Positions 1 to 11,108 of a stretch of 64,000 nt of DNA are shown in pieces; positions within the stretch are counted from its first letter, which is position 1, and each line of letters begins with the position of its first letter. The stretch is from Petrolisthes cinctipes. Taxonomy: Eukaryota; Arthropoda; Malacostraca; Decapoda; Porcellanidae. The notes beneath the pieces are model-generated. The model ran no database searches, had not been told where the DNA came from, and saw nothing but the letters and a program-made list of their open reading frames with translations. The stretch spans positions 472,501 through 536,500 of the forward strand of contig JAWQEG010000259.1 in assembly GCA_033782935.1 (NCBI GenBank), given 5' to 3'. The translations under genes were made by a program, and so were the position numbers.

Positions 1-126
1 AACCTAAAGGATTACCTTGAGGCTATACCCGGACGACCAAGCGCCTGTGAGGTGCAGATTGCTGCCATCAAAGGAACTGTCACCATTCTGAAGAGGGCCC
101 TTGGATACAAGGAATGCAACGCTTAG
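1..126 (+). pseudogene. 3' end of an upstream R2/R4-like retrotransposon ORF
   Basis: Frame 1 is open from the window edge to a TAG at 124-126 and encodes 41 residues that end LGYKECNA. They are nearly identical to the C-terminus at 7159-7285, which ends LGYKESNA. The matching 3' UTR follows (GGGTGCAACTATAGGCCTC), with an A-rich tail near 195. This is the tail of one element copy lying immediately upstream, in the same orientation, of the next copy. The rest of the upstream copy lies outside the window. Confidence 0.8.
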
Positions 127-189
127 GGTGCAACTATAGGCCTCAGGGAGAGGCCCATTACTACCCCGCTGAAAATTCTGCTAAGAAGA

Positions 190-2823
190 ATAAAAAAAAA
201 AGAGAGAGGAACTTAGAACTTAGAACTGACTCCGACTCAGAACCTCCCAGAAGACCCGTGAGATCGGAAAGAAGCCCAACTCCACCTCGACTACCAAACC
301 GAAGATGGACCGATATAGACCCTCAACAACGGGACTTAGAAGAGGAGCTAATGAACACAATCGAAGAGACTCGAAGAATGCCAATGGAAAGTCGGCCTAA
401 ATTTATAAAACTACAAGAGAACAAGTTGGGAAGGCTGGTTAAGCAGGTCAACACTGGGCTCACATCACTAGTCCCAGAAGATGCTACCCTCTCAGAATTA
501 AACCATGCTACCTTTGGTGCAGCGTGGTTTATCCAAAAAATGATGACCCCGGAACACCAAGACAGAAAAGGAAACAAAACAACACGAAAAAGAGAACCTT
601 TCTGGAAAAAGAAACTAAGAGAGAAAATTACTACTCTAAGGGCTGAAATATCGCAGATGACTATCTTTTTGCGGGACCCAACTCTTACTGGCAATATACT
701 AAGAAAGATTAATAAGATCAAGAGGAAATACAACATAAAGCTCGAACAATTTAGAGGGAAAATAGCAGAACACCAAGCTGAAGTCATTGCATTAGCATCA
801 CAGATCAGGAATAAAGAGAAGAAAATAAAAACCAAGCAAATAAACAAACAGTTTGTAGAAAATCAAAGACTTGTATATAGGCAAATAATGGAGGACATCA
901 TAGAGGTAAAGGAACCACCAAACGAAGAAGAAGTCGAAGGATTCTGGAGACCTATGTATGAAGACCCTAAATAACACCAAGAGAACGAGTGGATTGAATT
1001 TATCAGTGAAAAGAACAGAAATAAGGAACCAATGCCAGCGATTTCAATAACTGACGAGAAACTAAGGGGAAAAATCAACAAATTTAGCAACTTCAAATCA
1101 CCAGGAGTAGACAAGATCCCGAACTACTGGTTGAAGAAACTTAGTGCACTTCACCATCATTATACGCTAGCGTTTCAAAGAATATTGCGCAGAGAAGAGG
1201 AAACACCTGACTGGCTGACAACTGGTAATAAGACCCTTATACCCAAAAGTGAAGAAACGCAGCTACCGCGCAAGTACAGGCCCATTTGTTGCCTACCAAC
1301 AACATACAAATGGCTGACAGGAGTCATAACCGGTGCAGTATATGAACATCTGGACAATGGTGACTATCTGGAAAATGAACAGAAAGGTTGCATCAGAAAA
1401 GGACTCGGCACTAAGGACCAGCTAATCATAAATAAAACAATACTACAAAACTGCAAACGAAGAAATAAAAACCTAAGCATGGCCTGGATCGACTACAAGA
1501 AGGCATTTGACAGCGTACCCCACTCCTGGATAATGAGATGCTTGGAACTATATAAGATCAATGAGGAAACAAGATCCTTCCTGAGTTCCCAGATGGCTAA
1601 ATGGAAGACCACCCTGACCCTTAACCATACCAAAAGACAAATTGTAATTCCTAATGTCCACATACAAAGAGGGATTTTCCAAGGTGATAGCTTGTCATCG
1701 TTGCTTTTTTGCCTCACTCTAGACCCGCTTAGTAAAGTGTTGAAGACCCATAACATAGGATATGATCTAAGCAGTGGCAGGGTCAGAAATACCGAAAAAA
1801 CAGTTAACCAGCTACTGTTTATGGACGACCTGAAGTTGTATGCCGAGTCAGACCAGAAACTGAACACCCTAGTTGAAACAGTCAAGAAAATTTCCAAGGA
1901 CATTCATATGGAATTTGGATTAGATAAATGTGCTAAGTGTACAATCAAACAAGGAAAAAAATTGGCAGCAGAAAATATCCACATAGAAGGAGAAAGCTAC
2001 ATAGAAGATCTCGGAGAAGGTGCCAAATATAAATACTTGGGAATAGAGGAAAAGGCCACCATAGAACATAAAAAAAGTCAGAGAAACCATCCAGAAGGAG
2101 TACACCAAACGCTTGAAGAAAATATGCAATTCAGAGCTGTCACCCAAAAACAAAATTACTGCCATAAACCAGCTGGCTATACCGGCCGTGACCTATAGCT
2201 TTAGTATAGTCGAATGGCCACAAGGTGAGATCGATAAGTTGGATGTTAAGACCAGGAAAACGCTCACCCTAAATAAAGTGACATACAGAAACCAATGCCT
2301 TGACAGAATGTACATCTCCAGGAAGGAAGGCGGTTTGGGGTTAACCGAAATAAACCATGCGTACAGGGCATCCATGGTGAGCCTAGGCCAATATTTGAAA
2401 AGTTCCCAAGATAAGATCATAAAAATGGTATCACAATTCCACTCAGAGATACTACCTCAGCAAACATCTGTAGTTAAACTGGCACATAACTTCGGGCAGA
2501 ACATCATTGAGGACACAGAAGCGACTGAACTAACACCAGCTACAAAAATAGCAAGGAGAAGCAGGGAAAAATACTGCAAGAGGGAATTGAACCAGAGACT
2601 TGATAACTGGAGACAACATCGTAGAGCTGGCCGCCTGCGAGAAGAACTGGAAAAAAACTACATAGACAAAGAAGGATCATTACAGTGGCTCAAGAATGGG
2701 GTACTGGGATTCGACGGGGAAAGAGTCATAGCCGGGGCTCAAGATCAGGGACTACTTACAAATGGTTTCAAGAAAATGGCAGGAATATCTCCAAATGACC
2801 AATGCAGATTCTGCCACGTAGCT
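190..2823 (+). pseudogene. R2/R4-like non-LTR retrotransposon polyprotein, reverse transcriptase part (broken)
   Basis: This is the polyprotein of a restriction-like-endonuclease type non-LTR element. The open frame formally starts at an ATG at 114, but that ATG lies inside the tail of the upstream copy, so the true N-terminus is missing. A basic, helical N-terminal region (about 220-970) is followed by an in-frame TAA at 972-974. The RT domain then runs from about 1030, with GVDKIPNYW, KAFDSVPHSW, a GIFQGDSLS motif and the catalytic FMDDLKLY box. A one-base slip in the A-run near 2070-2077 moves the reading into another frame, which continues through a thumb region to a zinc knuckle beginning CRFC at about 2807. 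There it is cut by another retrotransposon and resumes at about 6703. FMDD in place of YADD and the CCHC knuckle before the endonuclease are known features of the R2/R4/NeSL group. The exact clade is uncertain. Confidence 0.8.
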
Positions 2824-3125
2824 GTTTTTTTTTTTTTTTTTTTTTTTTTAGCAAGTAAATATTTATTGCTATTTTTACATACATATGTACAAAATTTAAG
2901 GATTGGTATAATAGCATGTGTCTGTCAAGCCGAAGCTCCCTGACAGGCAGATATTAATTAACATAGGTGCTTTCAGACATGCCTAAACCCAACTATAGCA
3001 AAAAATCATCTTGATAATATCATGTTATCAATGGTATTACAAAATATTGATTACATTAGGTTATTACATAACTTATGCAATAAAATTACAATGGTTATAA
3101 TTGTAAACATGTTAAAGTAGACCCA

Positions 3126-5262
3126 CTAAGAATTCTGAAGTATAAAATCTTTTATTTCCCTTTTGAATGACAAATAGTTGTTTGTTTTTACTAAAACTTT
3201 TATATTTAGTGGTAGGTTATTAAATAATTTTGGATCTGAACATAAAATACTGTTTTTATATAAAGCTGTTCTGAACTGTGGACAAATCAAATCTACATTA
3301 TTGCTTCTAGTCTGGTGTACATTATCAATAAATGTGAAAATTCTATTTCCTGTGTAATTTGTAAGCATTTTATAAATTAACAGTAACGAAAAATATTTAT
3401 GTATAGATTCGAATTTTAACATTTTCATTGAAGAAATTCTTTCAGTTACAGAGTCAAATTTGCCTAAGAAAAGAATACATCTGACAACTTTCTTCTGTGC
3501 TATTGTTATCTTATTTAAGAATGATGGCCACGTACTGGCCCAGATGGATACACAGTAAGTTAAGTGAGGGTAACATAAGGTGTAATAAATACTAAGCAAT
3601 GCATCTAGTGTAAGATTATACCGTATCTTGTACATTATGCCACAAATTTTTGAGACTTTCATACAAACCTCTTCTATGTGCAATTTCCAATTCAGATCTT
3701 CACATATGCAAACACCTCGGAATTTTGTATGATTTACTCGATTTAATGTTTCGCCTTCCAACTGTAGTGGAGGCAGACTATTTTTTATGGATCTATTCTG
3801 AAAAAATATATAATTAGTTTTAGAAACATTGAGCTTTAGTTTATTAGATTTTATCCATTGAGATATTAAATTAATTTCTGTGTTTATGCTTAAATGTAGG
3901 GAATTGATGTCTTTATCAGCTAGTAAGAGATTAGTGTCATCAGCATATATAATAAATTGGAATTTTGTGCTAGCATCGATTATATCATTTATATATATGA
4001 GAAAAAGAATTGGTCCTATAATTGATCCTTGTGGTACACCTCTGGATATAGGTACAAACTGCGAAGAACTATTGTTACAGAATACAGATTGTGATCTATT
4101 GCAGAGATAACTACGAAAAAGCTGTAGAGGTACACCCCTTATCCCGACATGTTTTAATTTATCTAACAGAATACAATGATTTAATGAGTCAAATGCTTTG
4201 GACAGATCAATGAAAATCCCAACCACATACAGCTTCTCCTCCAAAAATTTATAGACATTATTGACAAAGTGTAATACAGCAGTTTCCGTCGAGTGATTTG
4301 CTCTAAAGCCCTGTTGGTATTTAGTTAATAGGTTATTTTTTTCAAGGTAGTTAGTTAGACGTAACGTGATAATTTTTTCATAAATTTTACTGAAAGCAGG
4401 TAAGATTGAGATTGGCCTGTAGTTATTGATGTCGCATCTATTACCAGACTTAAATATAGGAATGACTCTGGCTTTTTTTAAATGATCAGGAAATATGCCT
4501 TTTTTCAGTGATAGATTAATAATATAGGTTAAAGGGATGGCCAATAATTCACATGAATGTTTTAGTATTTTTGGAGAGACTTCATCATATCCTGGACAAT
4601 TAGATTTAAGGGCCTTTAAATTATTCATTACTTCGGTGGTATTTGTTGGCATCATATACATTGAGAAGGCGGGTGGTTGACATAAATACTTCATATAATC
4701 AGTGTTCGAAGAGTTTAATTCTAAATTACCAAGATTAATAAAATGTTCATTAAAGGCAGTGGAGATATTAGTACATGGTTGATCTAATGATATTGTATTA
4801 TTGGCCTTATTTTTCCTGCCTAGAAGGGAGTTTATGGTATTCCAATGGGATTTGGGATTTCCTTGATTATTTTTTAACTTATTTTTATAATATTCATTTT
4901 TAGCTGTTTTTAATTTTTTAGTTAAGTTGTTTCTATATTGCCTGTAAGTTTCTTTATATGTTAGAGGCCACTTATTTGCCAGTCTTCCCAATCTATTTTT
5001 TTCAGTAATACACCTTTTTAAAGCAGGGGTAATATATGGGCTTATGACATGCTTATTACTTACAGAAATTTTCCTTATTGGAAAGTGCCTCTGAAATAGT
5101 GTATTGAATTAATTGAAAAAAAGATTAAAAGATTCGTTAGGACAGTCACATTGTAATACAAAATTCCAATTAACCTTTTCTAGATCATAACTAAAGTTAT
5201 TGAGAGCTGAGTCAGTTATAGATCTCTTATAGACGTGTGTTGGGGGATCACATACTACGTTT
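3126..5262 (-). pseudogene. Reverse transcriptase of the CR1/L2-like element (nearly intact)
   Basis: A 621-residue open frame runs 4991-3126. It extends upstream in the same frame to about 5262, past an in-frame TAA near 5106 (FFN-stop-FNTLFQ). The RT motifs are in order: NNYRPISILPAFSK, GFRANHSTETA, FIDLSKAFDSLNH, SRGVPQGSIIGP, the catalytic IYADDTNLL, then NKLKLNVSKTNY and a C-terminal domain ending in FKREIKDFILQNS. The NKLKLNVSKTNY-type box and the lack of an RNase H domain fit the CR1/L2/Daphne group. The RT would copy the element RNA at a nicked target. One nonsense codon and the upstream frameshift make this copy inactive, but it is young compared with most repeats here. Confidence 0.85.
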
Positions 5263-6084
5263 GAATTGTGATAATACTGGAAAATGATCTGAAATGTCCG
5301 AGTTAATTATATAGTTCCCGACATTTGCCTCTGCTTGTGTTGACCATATATGGTCAATAAGTGTGGCGGTAGTATCTGTGACTCTTGTAGGTTTTGTGGT
5401 CAATGGAAATAGGGAAAATGTATACATTAGGTTACAGAATTCCAGAATATTGTTGTCATTGCATTTTAACAAATCTAAGTTAAAATCACCAAATGCAAAG
5501 ATGCCTTGAAATTTTTTATCATAGGCTAAAGAGAAAATTTCGGTAAGAGCATTCATAAATTTATCTATGTTTCCACTCGGTGATCTATAAATACATAATA
5601 ATAATGTTTTCTTCCCCACAATGGTTGTTTGAACACCAATACATTCTATGAATGTATCTACTTTTGAAAATTCACTAAGTTCAATGGAATGATAACAATG
5701 AGAAATGTACAAGGCTACACCACCACCATGTGTGTTCCTACAATTTGTAAACATTTTGTAGCCTGGCAGCTGGTAAAGGGAAACAAGGTGAGGGCTCAAC
5801 CTGATCTCTGTAAGACCAAGGATATTACATTTTGTATTTATATTACATAGAACGGTATCAACAAAGGATTGAAGATTTGTAGGAATTGACTGTATATTCA
5901 GAGTTAGGATGGTAACTTGATTGTTGCTAGGTATTGAAGCATTGTCAAGGTGAACGTATTTAGATCTAGGAAAATTTATGCGGTTAAATTGTGTGTAAAG
6001 ATTCTCAACATTCAAGTTGCCATTATATTTATCTTCAGCTTTAAAAATATCAAGGTCATTGATATCTTGTACATTAAAAGTCAT
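5248..6084 (-). pseudogene. APE-type endonuclease domain of the CR1/L2-like element
   Basis: A 278-residue open frame shows the exonuclease-endonuclease-phosphatase fold used by APE-type non-LTR elements to nick the target: ILTLNIQSI near the start, ILGLTEIRL (the catalytic Glu), a GGGVALYIS motif, FGDFNLDLLK, and the ending SDISDHFPVL (Asp-His pair). The frame ends at 5248, while the true reading continues one frame over (VVCDPPTHVYKRS) into the RT, so a one-base shift near 5265-5285 breaks the polyprotein. No gag-like first ORF is visible upstream. The sequence above 6084 is an AGT microsatellite and a short 5' region. Confidence 0.85.
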
Positions 6085-6129
6085 TGCGAGAATGAGAAAA
6101 TTATGATAGTAATTAAAATAACATTAATA

Positions 6130-6440
6130 ATTGCCATAGTAGTAGTAGTAGCAATAGTAGTAGTAGTAGTAGTAGTAGTAATAGTAAGTAGTAGTAATAG
6201 TAGTAGTAGTAGTAATAGTAGTAGTAGTAGTAGTAATAGTAGTAGTAGTAGTAGTGGTAATAGTAGTAGTGGTAATAGTAGTTGTAATAGTAGTAGTAGT
6301 AATAGTAGTAGTAGTGATAGTAGTAGTAATGGTAGTAATGGTAGTGGTAGTAGTGGTAGTAGTGGTAGTAGTGGTAATAGTAATAGTGGTAGTAGTAGGG
6401 GTAGTAGTAGTGGTAGTAGTAGTTTTGGTGGCAATTGTAA
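6130..6440. repeat. (AGT/TAG)n trinucleotide microsatellite, imperfect
   Basis: About 310 bp of AGT units with scattered AAT, GGT and TGT variants, just upstream of the endonuclease ORF of the minus-strand element. Long open frames in all phases (poly-Ser, poly-Val, poly-Leu and so on) are by-products of the repeat and should not be read as genes. Confidence 0.95.
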
Positions 6441-6702
6441 CGATTGTAGTAGAGTAGCAATAGCAGTAGAACAGTATAACAGTAGAAGTATTACAGTATA
6501 ACAATATAACAATAATAGTAGCAGTAAAAGTAAGTAATGGTGTTGACAGCAATAGTACTGTGACAATAATTGAGACAATAGTATTAATAATATTTGTGGT
6601 GGTAGTGGTAACAGTAGCAATAACAATAGTGCTAATACGTGCATAGGTAGATGTGTAATATAGATTACCTTCGTGTCACCAACTTGTCTATGTCTTTTTG
6701 CG

Positions 6703-7285
6703 GTCCCTGTTGAGAGCACGAGCCACCTAATATCTGGATGCCAAACCTTGATGGCGGAAGGACATTACACCACGCGGCACAACAAGGTTTGTAAATATCT
6801 GCACTGGAAAATTTGCAAAGAAATGCAAGTGGAAGCCGCGGGAAAAGTCTGGGAGCACGAACCGCCACCGATCGCTTCAAATGGAAATATCACTATATTC
6901 TATGACAAAATTATCCCAGCTGGCAGATACATCGAGGGAGGAGCAATTAATTAAGCCCGACATCGTCATATGGGATAGAGGAAAGAAAACAGACAAGATC
7001 ATAGATGTAACAGTCCCCAATGACTATGGGCTAAATAGAGCTGAAAGGGAAAAAATCACCAAGTACCAAGACCTAAAAAATGACCTGAGAACAACATGGT
7101 CATTAAAAGAAATAGATATTTTACCGGTAGTGGTAGGCGCGACGGGTATTATGAAGAAGAACCTAAAGGATTACCTTGAGGCTATACCCGGACGACCAAG
7201 CGCCTGTGAGGTGCAGATCGCTGCCATCAAGGGAACTGTCACCATTCTGAAGAGGGCCCTTGGATACAAGGAATCCAACGCTTAG
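6703..7285 (+). pseudogene. R2/R4-like element, zinc knuckle end and restriction-like endonuclease
   Basis: This continues the broken polyprotein from 2823. After the knuckle (HLISGC) come RHNKVCKYLHWKICKE, then KPDIVIWDRGKKTDKIIDV, the PD...D-x-K-like core of the restriction-like endonuclease that nicks the target in R2/R4-type elements. The C-terminus ends LGYKESNA with a TAG at 7283-7285. An extra T near 6951 shifts the frame between EGGAIN and KPDIVIW. The 3' UTR runs to an A-rich tail at about 7360. The stop codon and 3' UTR match positions 85-195 closely, so two copies of the family lie head to tail. Confidence 0.82.
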
Positions 7286-7360
7286 GGTGCAACTATAGGC
7301 CTCAGGGAGAGGCCCATTGCTACCCCGCTGAAAATTCTGCTAAGAAGAATAAAAAGAAAA

Positions 7361-8237
7361 GAAAAAGACTTCTGAATATAGGAAAAGTGGAAGAAAATTA
7401 ATGAGCAAACGTTTTTTTTTTATATGTGTATACCACCACCTCGGGACTGTATTCTGTTAGTAACCCGTGACTCTTGCGAGGCCAATGAGATTAATGAGTG
7501 TTGGTAGCTTCTCTTTTGTCCCACCAGATTATGACACCTTATTTATACATGAATCACTGTAATGCTTTTGGTTTTGGGCGATAACCTTTTCAACGGCCTC
7601 CCTGTCGTCCTCTTTCTTCTCTGTGTTGGTTAGAAATTTCTCCTGATTCTAGTTTTCCTCTTTGTTTTCTCTCATTATCCACATTTTATACAATATTTCT
7701 TTATATATTCTATCTCTTCTTGGCTCTCTAGCTCAAACAAAGCTTTTCCAATTATTCGTTATCTTCAAAGAATTGTAAATGTTTGCTAAATTAGCAACCC
7801 TGCTCTCTTGCCGTCGTGACTCGTGCGCCTGGCACCTTCAAACCCCCACGCATGCACAGTTGATGGGTTCCAGTGGGGTTCCACTTGCTACTGCTACACC
7901 GGGATAGTAGAAGAGCCCCGGTTCACATATACACGGCCGTTCGTGATGTCATTTACGGATGTCGGATCTGTGCAGACGGGCTAATGTGAACTGAGCGAGA
8001 CAAGTGAAGTCTAAGATGAGCGTGTAATGACAGAGAATGGGAAATACCTATGATTGGTTCACTACACCTCAATAAAAATAAAAAACATCCAATCACTATG
8101 AATTAGTGGTTTGTAAGGCATAATATACACATTTCAGTATACTTGTATATTTCTGAACTCACCTGGAGTGAGCCTGATATAAAAAAATGTAACCTCCAAA
8201 TGCGTCAAAAAAAAAAAAAAAAAAGTGTACACAATTT
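7361..8237. other. Unassigned non-coding stretch
   Basis: No gene recognised. Bases 7990-8067 resemble 45420-45495 (shared core AGAGAATGGGAAAT, both ending CACTACA), so part of this may be a decayed repeat or LTR. An A-run lies at 8207-8224. Confidence 0.4.
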
Positions 8238-9018
8238 AGTGGTTTGCAAGAGAATTGCATCACAAAACACATTCCCAATCATGTAAGTGTGTAGCAGTGC
8301 CAGTACCTGGCCGCTTCTTTGTTCGCGCCTTTGTTAACTCTATAGCAGTGCCGGTACTGGGCCGCTCCCTTGTCTCCTTCGAGAGTATTCGGTATCACGT
8401 GATGACGCCGCGCGCAGCCAGCCAGCAACAAAATAAAAGGGCAAGACCGCCAGCGCTCGTCCACTCTCACACTAGCTCTGGACCAACAAGCACCTGCCCT
8501 TGCCATTAGTACCTGCCGCTGCCTGCACCAAGCCTCCCACACGTGTTCCCGCCTTCATCTCACGAGTGCGTTCCAGCCCTACACAACTCTCCTGCAGCAA
8601 CCACGGCCCTCTCACGACGCTACATGGCAGGCAGGAAACCTACGGCTACTTGTGCTATTATATGTACTTACCAATAAACTGTTACCGTGTATTCTAGAGT
8701 CTGTTCATCCCGGGTAGTAACGCATGGGCTTCTTTGTCGTTATAAGTGTTAGTGGTTTGCAAGAAAATTACATCACAAAACACATTCCCATTCACACAAG
8801 TGATAGTGCTTTGGAAGAGAATTACATCACAAAACACATTCCCATTCATACAAGTGTGTCCACGTTTGCGTACATGCATTTACAGGACGCTAGGTGTGTG
8901 CATAGGCACGTGTCAATGTGTGTGTGTACGTGTTTGTGTGTAAAATACTGTAGGTAAATACCTACAACACCCTACAGTCAAAAGAAATGGCCTTACAAAA
9001 CACATTCCCATGCATATA
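8238..9018. repeat. Minisatellite of about 53-bp units, split by an LTR
   Basis: The unit core is AAAACACATTCCCAT, preceded by AGTGGTTTGCAAGA and followed by ACAAGTG. Near-complete units lie at 8238-8289, 8748-8803 and 8804-8857. A partial unit lies at 8980-9018, and a diverged one may lie at 8103-8145. The LTR at 8290-8743 separates the first unit from the second. Confidence 0.8.
8290..8743 (+). mobile_element. Solo LTR, same family as 55166-55750
   Basis: A 454-bp insertion starting TGTAGCAGTG inside the minisatellite, flanked by AAGTG at 8285-8289 and 8744-8748 (TAAGTG on both sides if the last base is shared). Its end has CAATAAACTGTTACCGTGTA (poly-A signal AATAAA) and CTGTTCATCCCGGGTAG, closely matching the end of the LTR at 55166-55750. 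A weak TATA-like AAATAAAAGG lies near 8431. No internal retroviral genes are attached, so it is a solo LTR. Superfamily (Gypsy-like?) is inferred only. Confidence 0.65.
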
Positions 9019-9445
9019 AAATGGTACATTTACATATGTAAGCGCGTGCGGCCGCGTACAAGGGTTATCGTGCATATTCATGCACTACAAATACATTTTT
9101 CTTTGTCTGGGCAAAGAGAGGAGAGGGAAGGGATTGGATGGGTGGGTGAGACATACAGGGTCCCGAGAGAGTGGTCTTGGTTGGTGGGCTAGGGTGGCTG
9201 GAGGGAGGGGAAGTTTAGGCTCCATCCATTAGCCAAAACAGGCCAAAGACAGTGTTACTACCCAGAATGTGATAGATCTAGCCCAGGCCTTTCCAGTGGT
9301 ATAAGTGGCTAAATATAGCCCATGCTGATTTTTGTAGCCCGTGCGCAATCGTGGCTCATCAGCTCGAGTGCACATTATCTACAGAGCTACGGACGTGGCC
9401 CATCGGCCTTAGGGGTTAAACGTGGAAGCGCAGTCTTTCTAAAAA
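9019..9445. other. Unassigned non-coding stretch
   Basis: G-rich segment at 9110-9215, then mixed sequence. I recognise no gene or repeat here. Confidence 0.4.
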
Positions 9446-9464
9446 AGCTGGCTGGTCATCATAT

Positions 9465-9806
9465 TTGTCCTCTATAACTCAGGATGCCCACATCCTACAG
9501 CTTTGGTCGCGCATCAGAAAGATAGCTGGAAAGTATACACCACTAATGGCTCCGGTTCTACACACCGATGCTGGGACTGTAGGAGACACTCATCATGTGG
9601 CAGATATTCTAGGCAGACATTTCAGCCGAGTTAGTGAAGGTACTAATCATCCACCTGTGTTTCAATCACTGAAATGGCGCTCGGAACAGGAGACACTTAA
9701 CTTAACCTTGTCCCGGTTATCTACGTAATATGCACCTTTCTCCCATGCAGAACTATCAGACAGCCTCCAAGTGTGTGGTAACACATGCGTTTGGCCTGAT
9801 AACATT
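9465..9806 (+). pseudogene. J2 reverse transcriptase, N-terminal fragment
   Basis: Residues from SITQDAHILQLWSRIRKIAG to CVWPDNI lie just before the RT palm and follow the same order as RVRKMAGKFSPSSPPVL...GDTSPGPDNIPY in J1 copy D. There is a stop at 9726-9728 and a frameshift before AELSDSLQVCGN. The fragment ends where the SINE T-run starts. Confidence 0.7.
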
Positions 9807-10140
9807 TTTTTTTTTTTTTTTTTAAATCTTTCGACACTGGACATAGGCTTCATCAAGCCCGTTACCGTGGCCCAGGTCAACTGCTACTACACACACACAC
9901 GTCACGACTTCCGAACTGGTACCCATCCACAGAGGGAGGGAAGTGAGGGTTATTCCCAAATACTGCAGCTGTTATAGTACCAGCTAGGGTGTTTTACGAC
10001 GTTCGGTGGCCTTATAGTTAGTTCCTCAAACTCAAATCGGAAGAGTAAATATTCTCAGGCCCTCACCTGAGAGGATCGATCTCCCAACCTTCAGGTTACG
10101 AGTCCAGAACACTAACCACTCGGCCACCTCCTCGAGTATT
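9807..10140 (-). mobile_element. tRNA-derived SINE
   Basis: The minus strand carries a pol III promoter: A box TGGCCGAGTGG (10127-10117) and B box GAGATCGATCC (10083-10073), with 33 bp between the boxes. It also has a tRNA-like head with a CGT anticodon position and ends in poly(A), seen as the T-run at 9807-9826. The tail before the poly(A) is TTGATGAAGCC...GTCGAAAG. The element interrupts the J2 RT reading. A short ACATT repeat may be the target duplication. It needs the RT of a partner LINE to move. Confidence 0.8.
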
Positions 10141-10475
10141 ATCATATATATACATTATCTAATGCTAAAACATTTTCCGGAGGCATCTCTCTCCTTACTC
10201 TCTATCATTAATCACATCTGGTCTACTGGTTGCTTTCCAGATACCTTAAACCGGGTAAATCAGGATCTTCGCACATTGACTATCACCCCATAATTATGTT
10301 AGCTGCATATGTAAACTTTGGAACGTATGGTCAATTCACGCCTCCTGTGGTACTTTGAAAAACAATATATTCTCGCTATCCCAATACGGTTACCGTAAGG
10401 GCTGAAGCACCCTTGATCCACTAGCTCACTAGCCAAGTTGAAAACATTCATACAACAAGCGTTCATAGAATATAT
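10141..10475 (+). pseudogene. J2 reverse transcriptase, middle fragment
   Basis: In broken frames it reads MLKHFPEASLSLL, HIWSTGCFPDTLN, ERMVNSRLLWYFEKQYILA and LAKLKTFIQQAF, matching the fingers part of I/Jockey RTs (compare KLFEKMVNVRLVYFLERG in J1). Several stops are present. It is cut at about 10475 by the RTE element. Confidence 0.65.
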
Positions 10476-11108
10476 ATATATATGGGTTTGTGGAATGGGT
10501 GTGTGTGCTGGAGTGGATGAGAACGAGACAGCAAAGGAAGGTGTGTGTCTGTTTGTAAACAATAAATGGAAGGAGTGTGTAAGGGAGTATGGATCCGTAA
10601 GGTCGAGGATTGTGTGGGTGAGAATGAAAGTAGGAGCACAGACTTGGGTGATTATATGTGTGTATGCACCAACTGTGGACAGAGTGGATAGAGTGAAGGA
10701 GGAATTTTAGATGAGTGTTGAGGCGTGCCTAGATAGTTTTGATAAAAGTGAGAGACTGTTTCTGATTGGGGATATGAATGAAAAAGGTGGGGGATAGAAA
10801 AGTAGATGGGGTGGTGGGAGGGTGGGGGTACCGTCAGAGGTGGATGGGAATGGCAGTGCACTTGTAGACTTGTGTGTAGGGAGGAGGCTGATGGTTGCCA
10901 ACACCTTCTTCCCGCACAAGGGGATACACAGGTACACATGGAGAGTGGAATGGAGGAGAGATGGTGAGTTAGTGGAACAGAAGGCGCTGATTGATTATGT
11001 GTGTGTGGATGAACGAGTGAGGAAATCGGTGGTAGATGCGAGAGTATACTGAGGGATTGGGGTAGGAGTGTCGGACCACTATGTTGTGGTAGTAAGGTTG
11101 AAGGCATA
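10476..11108 (+). pseudogene. RTE copy 1 endonuclease domain
   Basis: The APE-type endonuclease is read through several stops: GVCLFVNNKWKECV, VRMKVGAQTWVIICVYAP, FLIGDMNEKGG (normally GDFN), YTWRVEWR, LIDYVCVDERV and GVSDHYVVVVRL (SDH catalytic pair). In-frame stops occur at 10708-10710, at about 10797 and at 11050-11052. The N-terminal part of the domain is missing, so this copy is 5'-truncated or replaced. Confidence 0.75.

Larger units (their letters stand above)
2824..6702 (-). mobile_element. CR1/L2-like non-LTR retrotransposon inserted in the R2/R4-like element
   Basis: The element lies on the minus strand. Its 3' poly(A) appears as the T-run at 2824-2849, and its 5' end is near 6702, where the host element's reading frame resumes. 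It encodes an APE-type endonuclease and an RT with one stop and one frameshift between them. The host zinc knuckle reads CRFCHVA on the left and AVPVESTSHLISGC on the right, so the insertion point is fixed to within a few bases. I see no long target-site duplication; at most a few bases around GC(T/G)GT are shared. Confidence 0.8.

Noticed and set aside
6081..6719. Long open frames on both strands over the AGT repeat
   Set aside because: They encode only homopolymer-like Leu, Val, Ser or Thr runs set by the triplet repeat. No unique domain.
10073..10130. tRNA gene on the minus strand
   Set aside because: It is the promoter head of a poly(A)-ended SINE interrupting another element.
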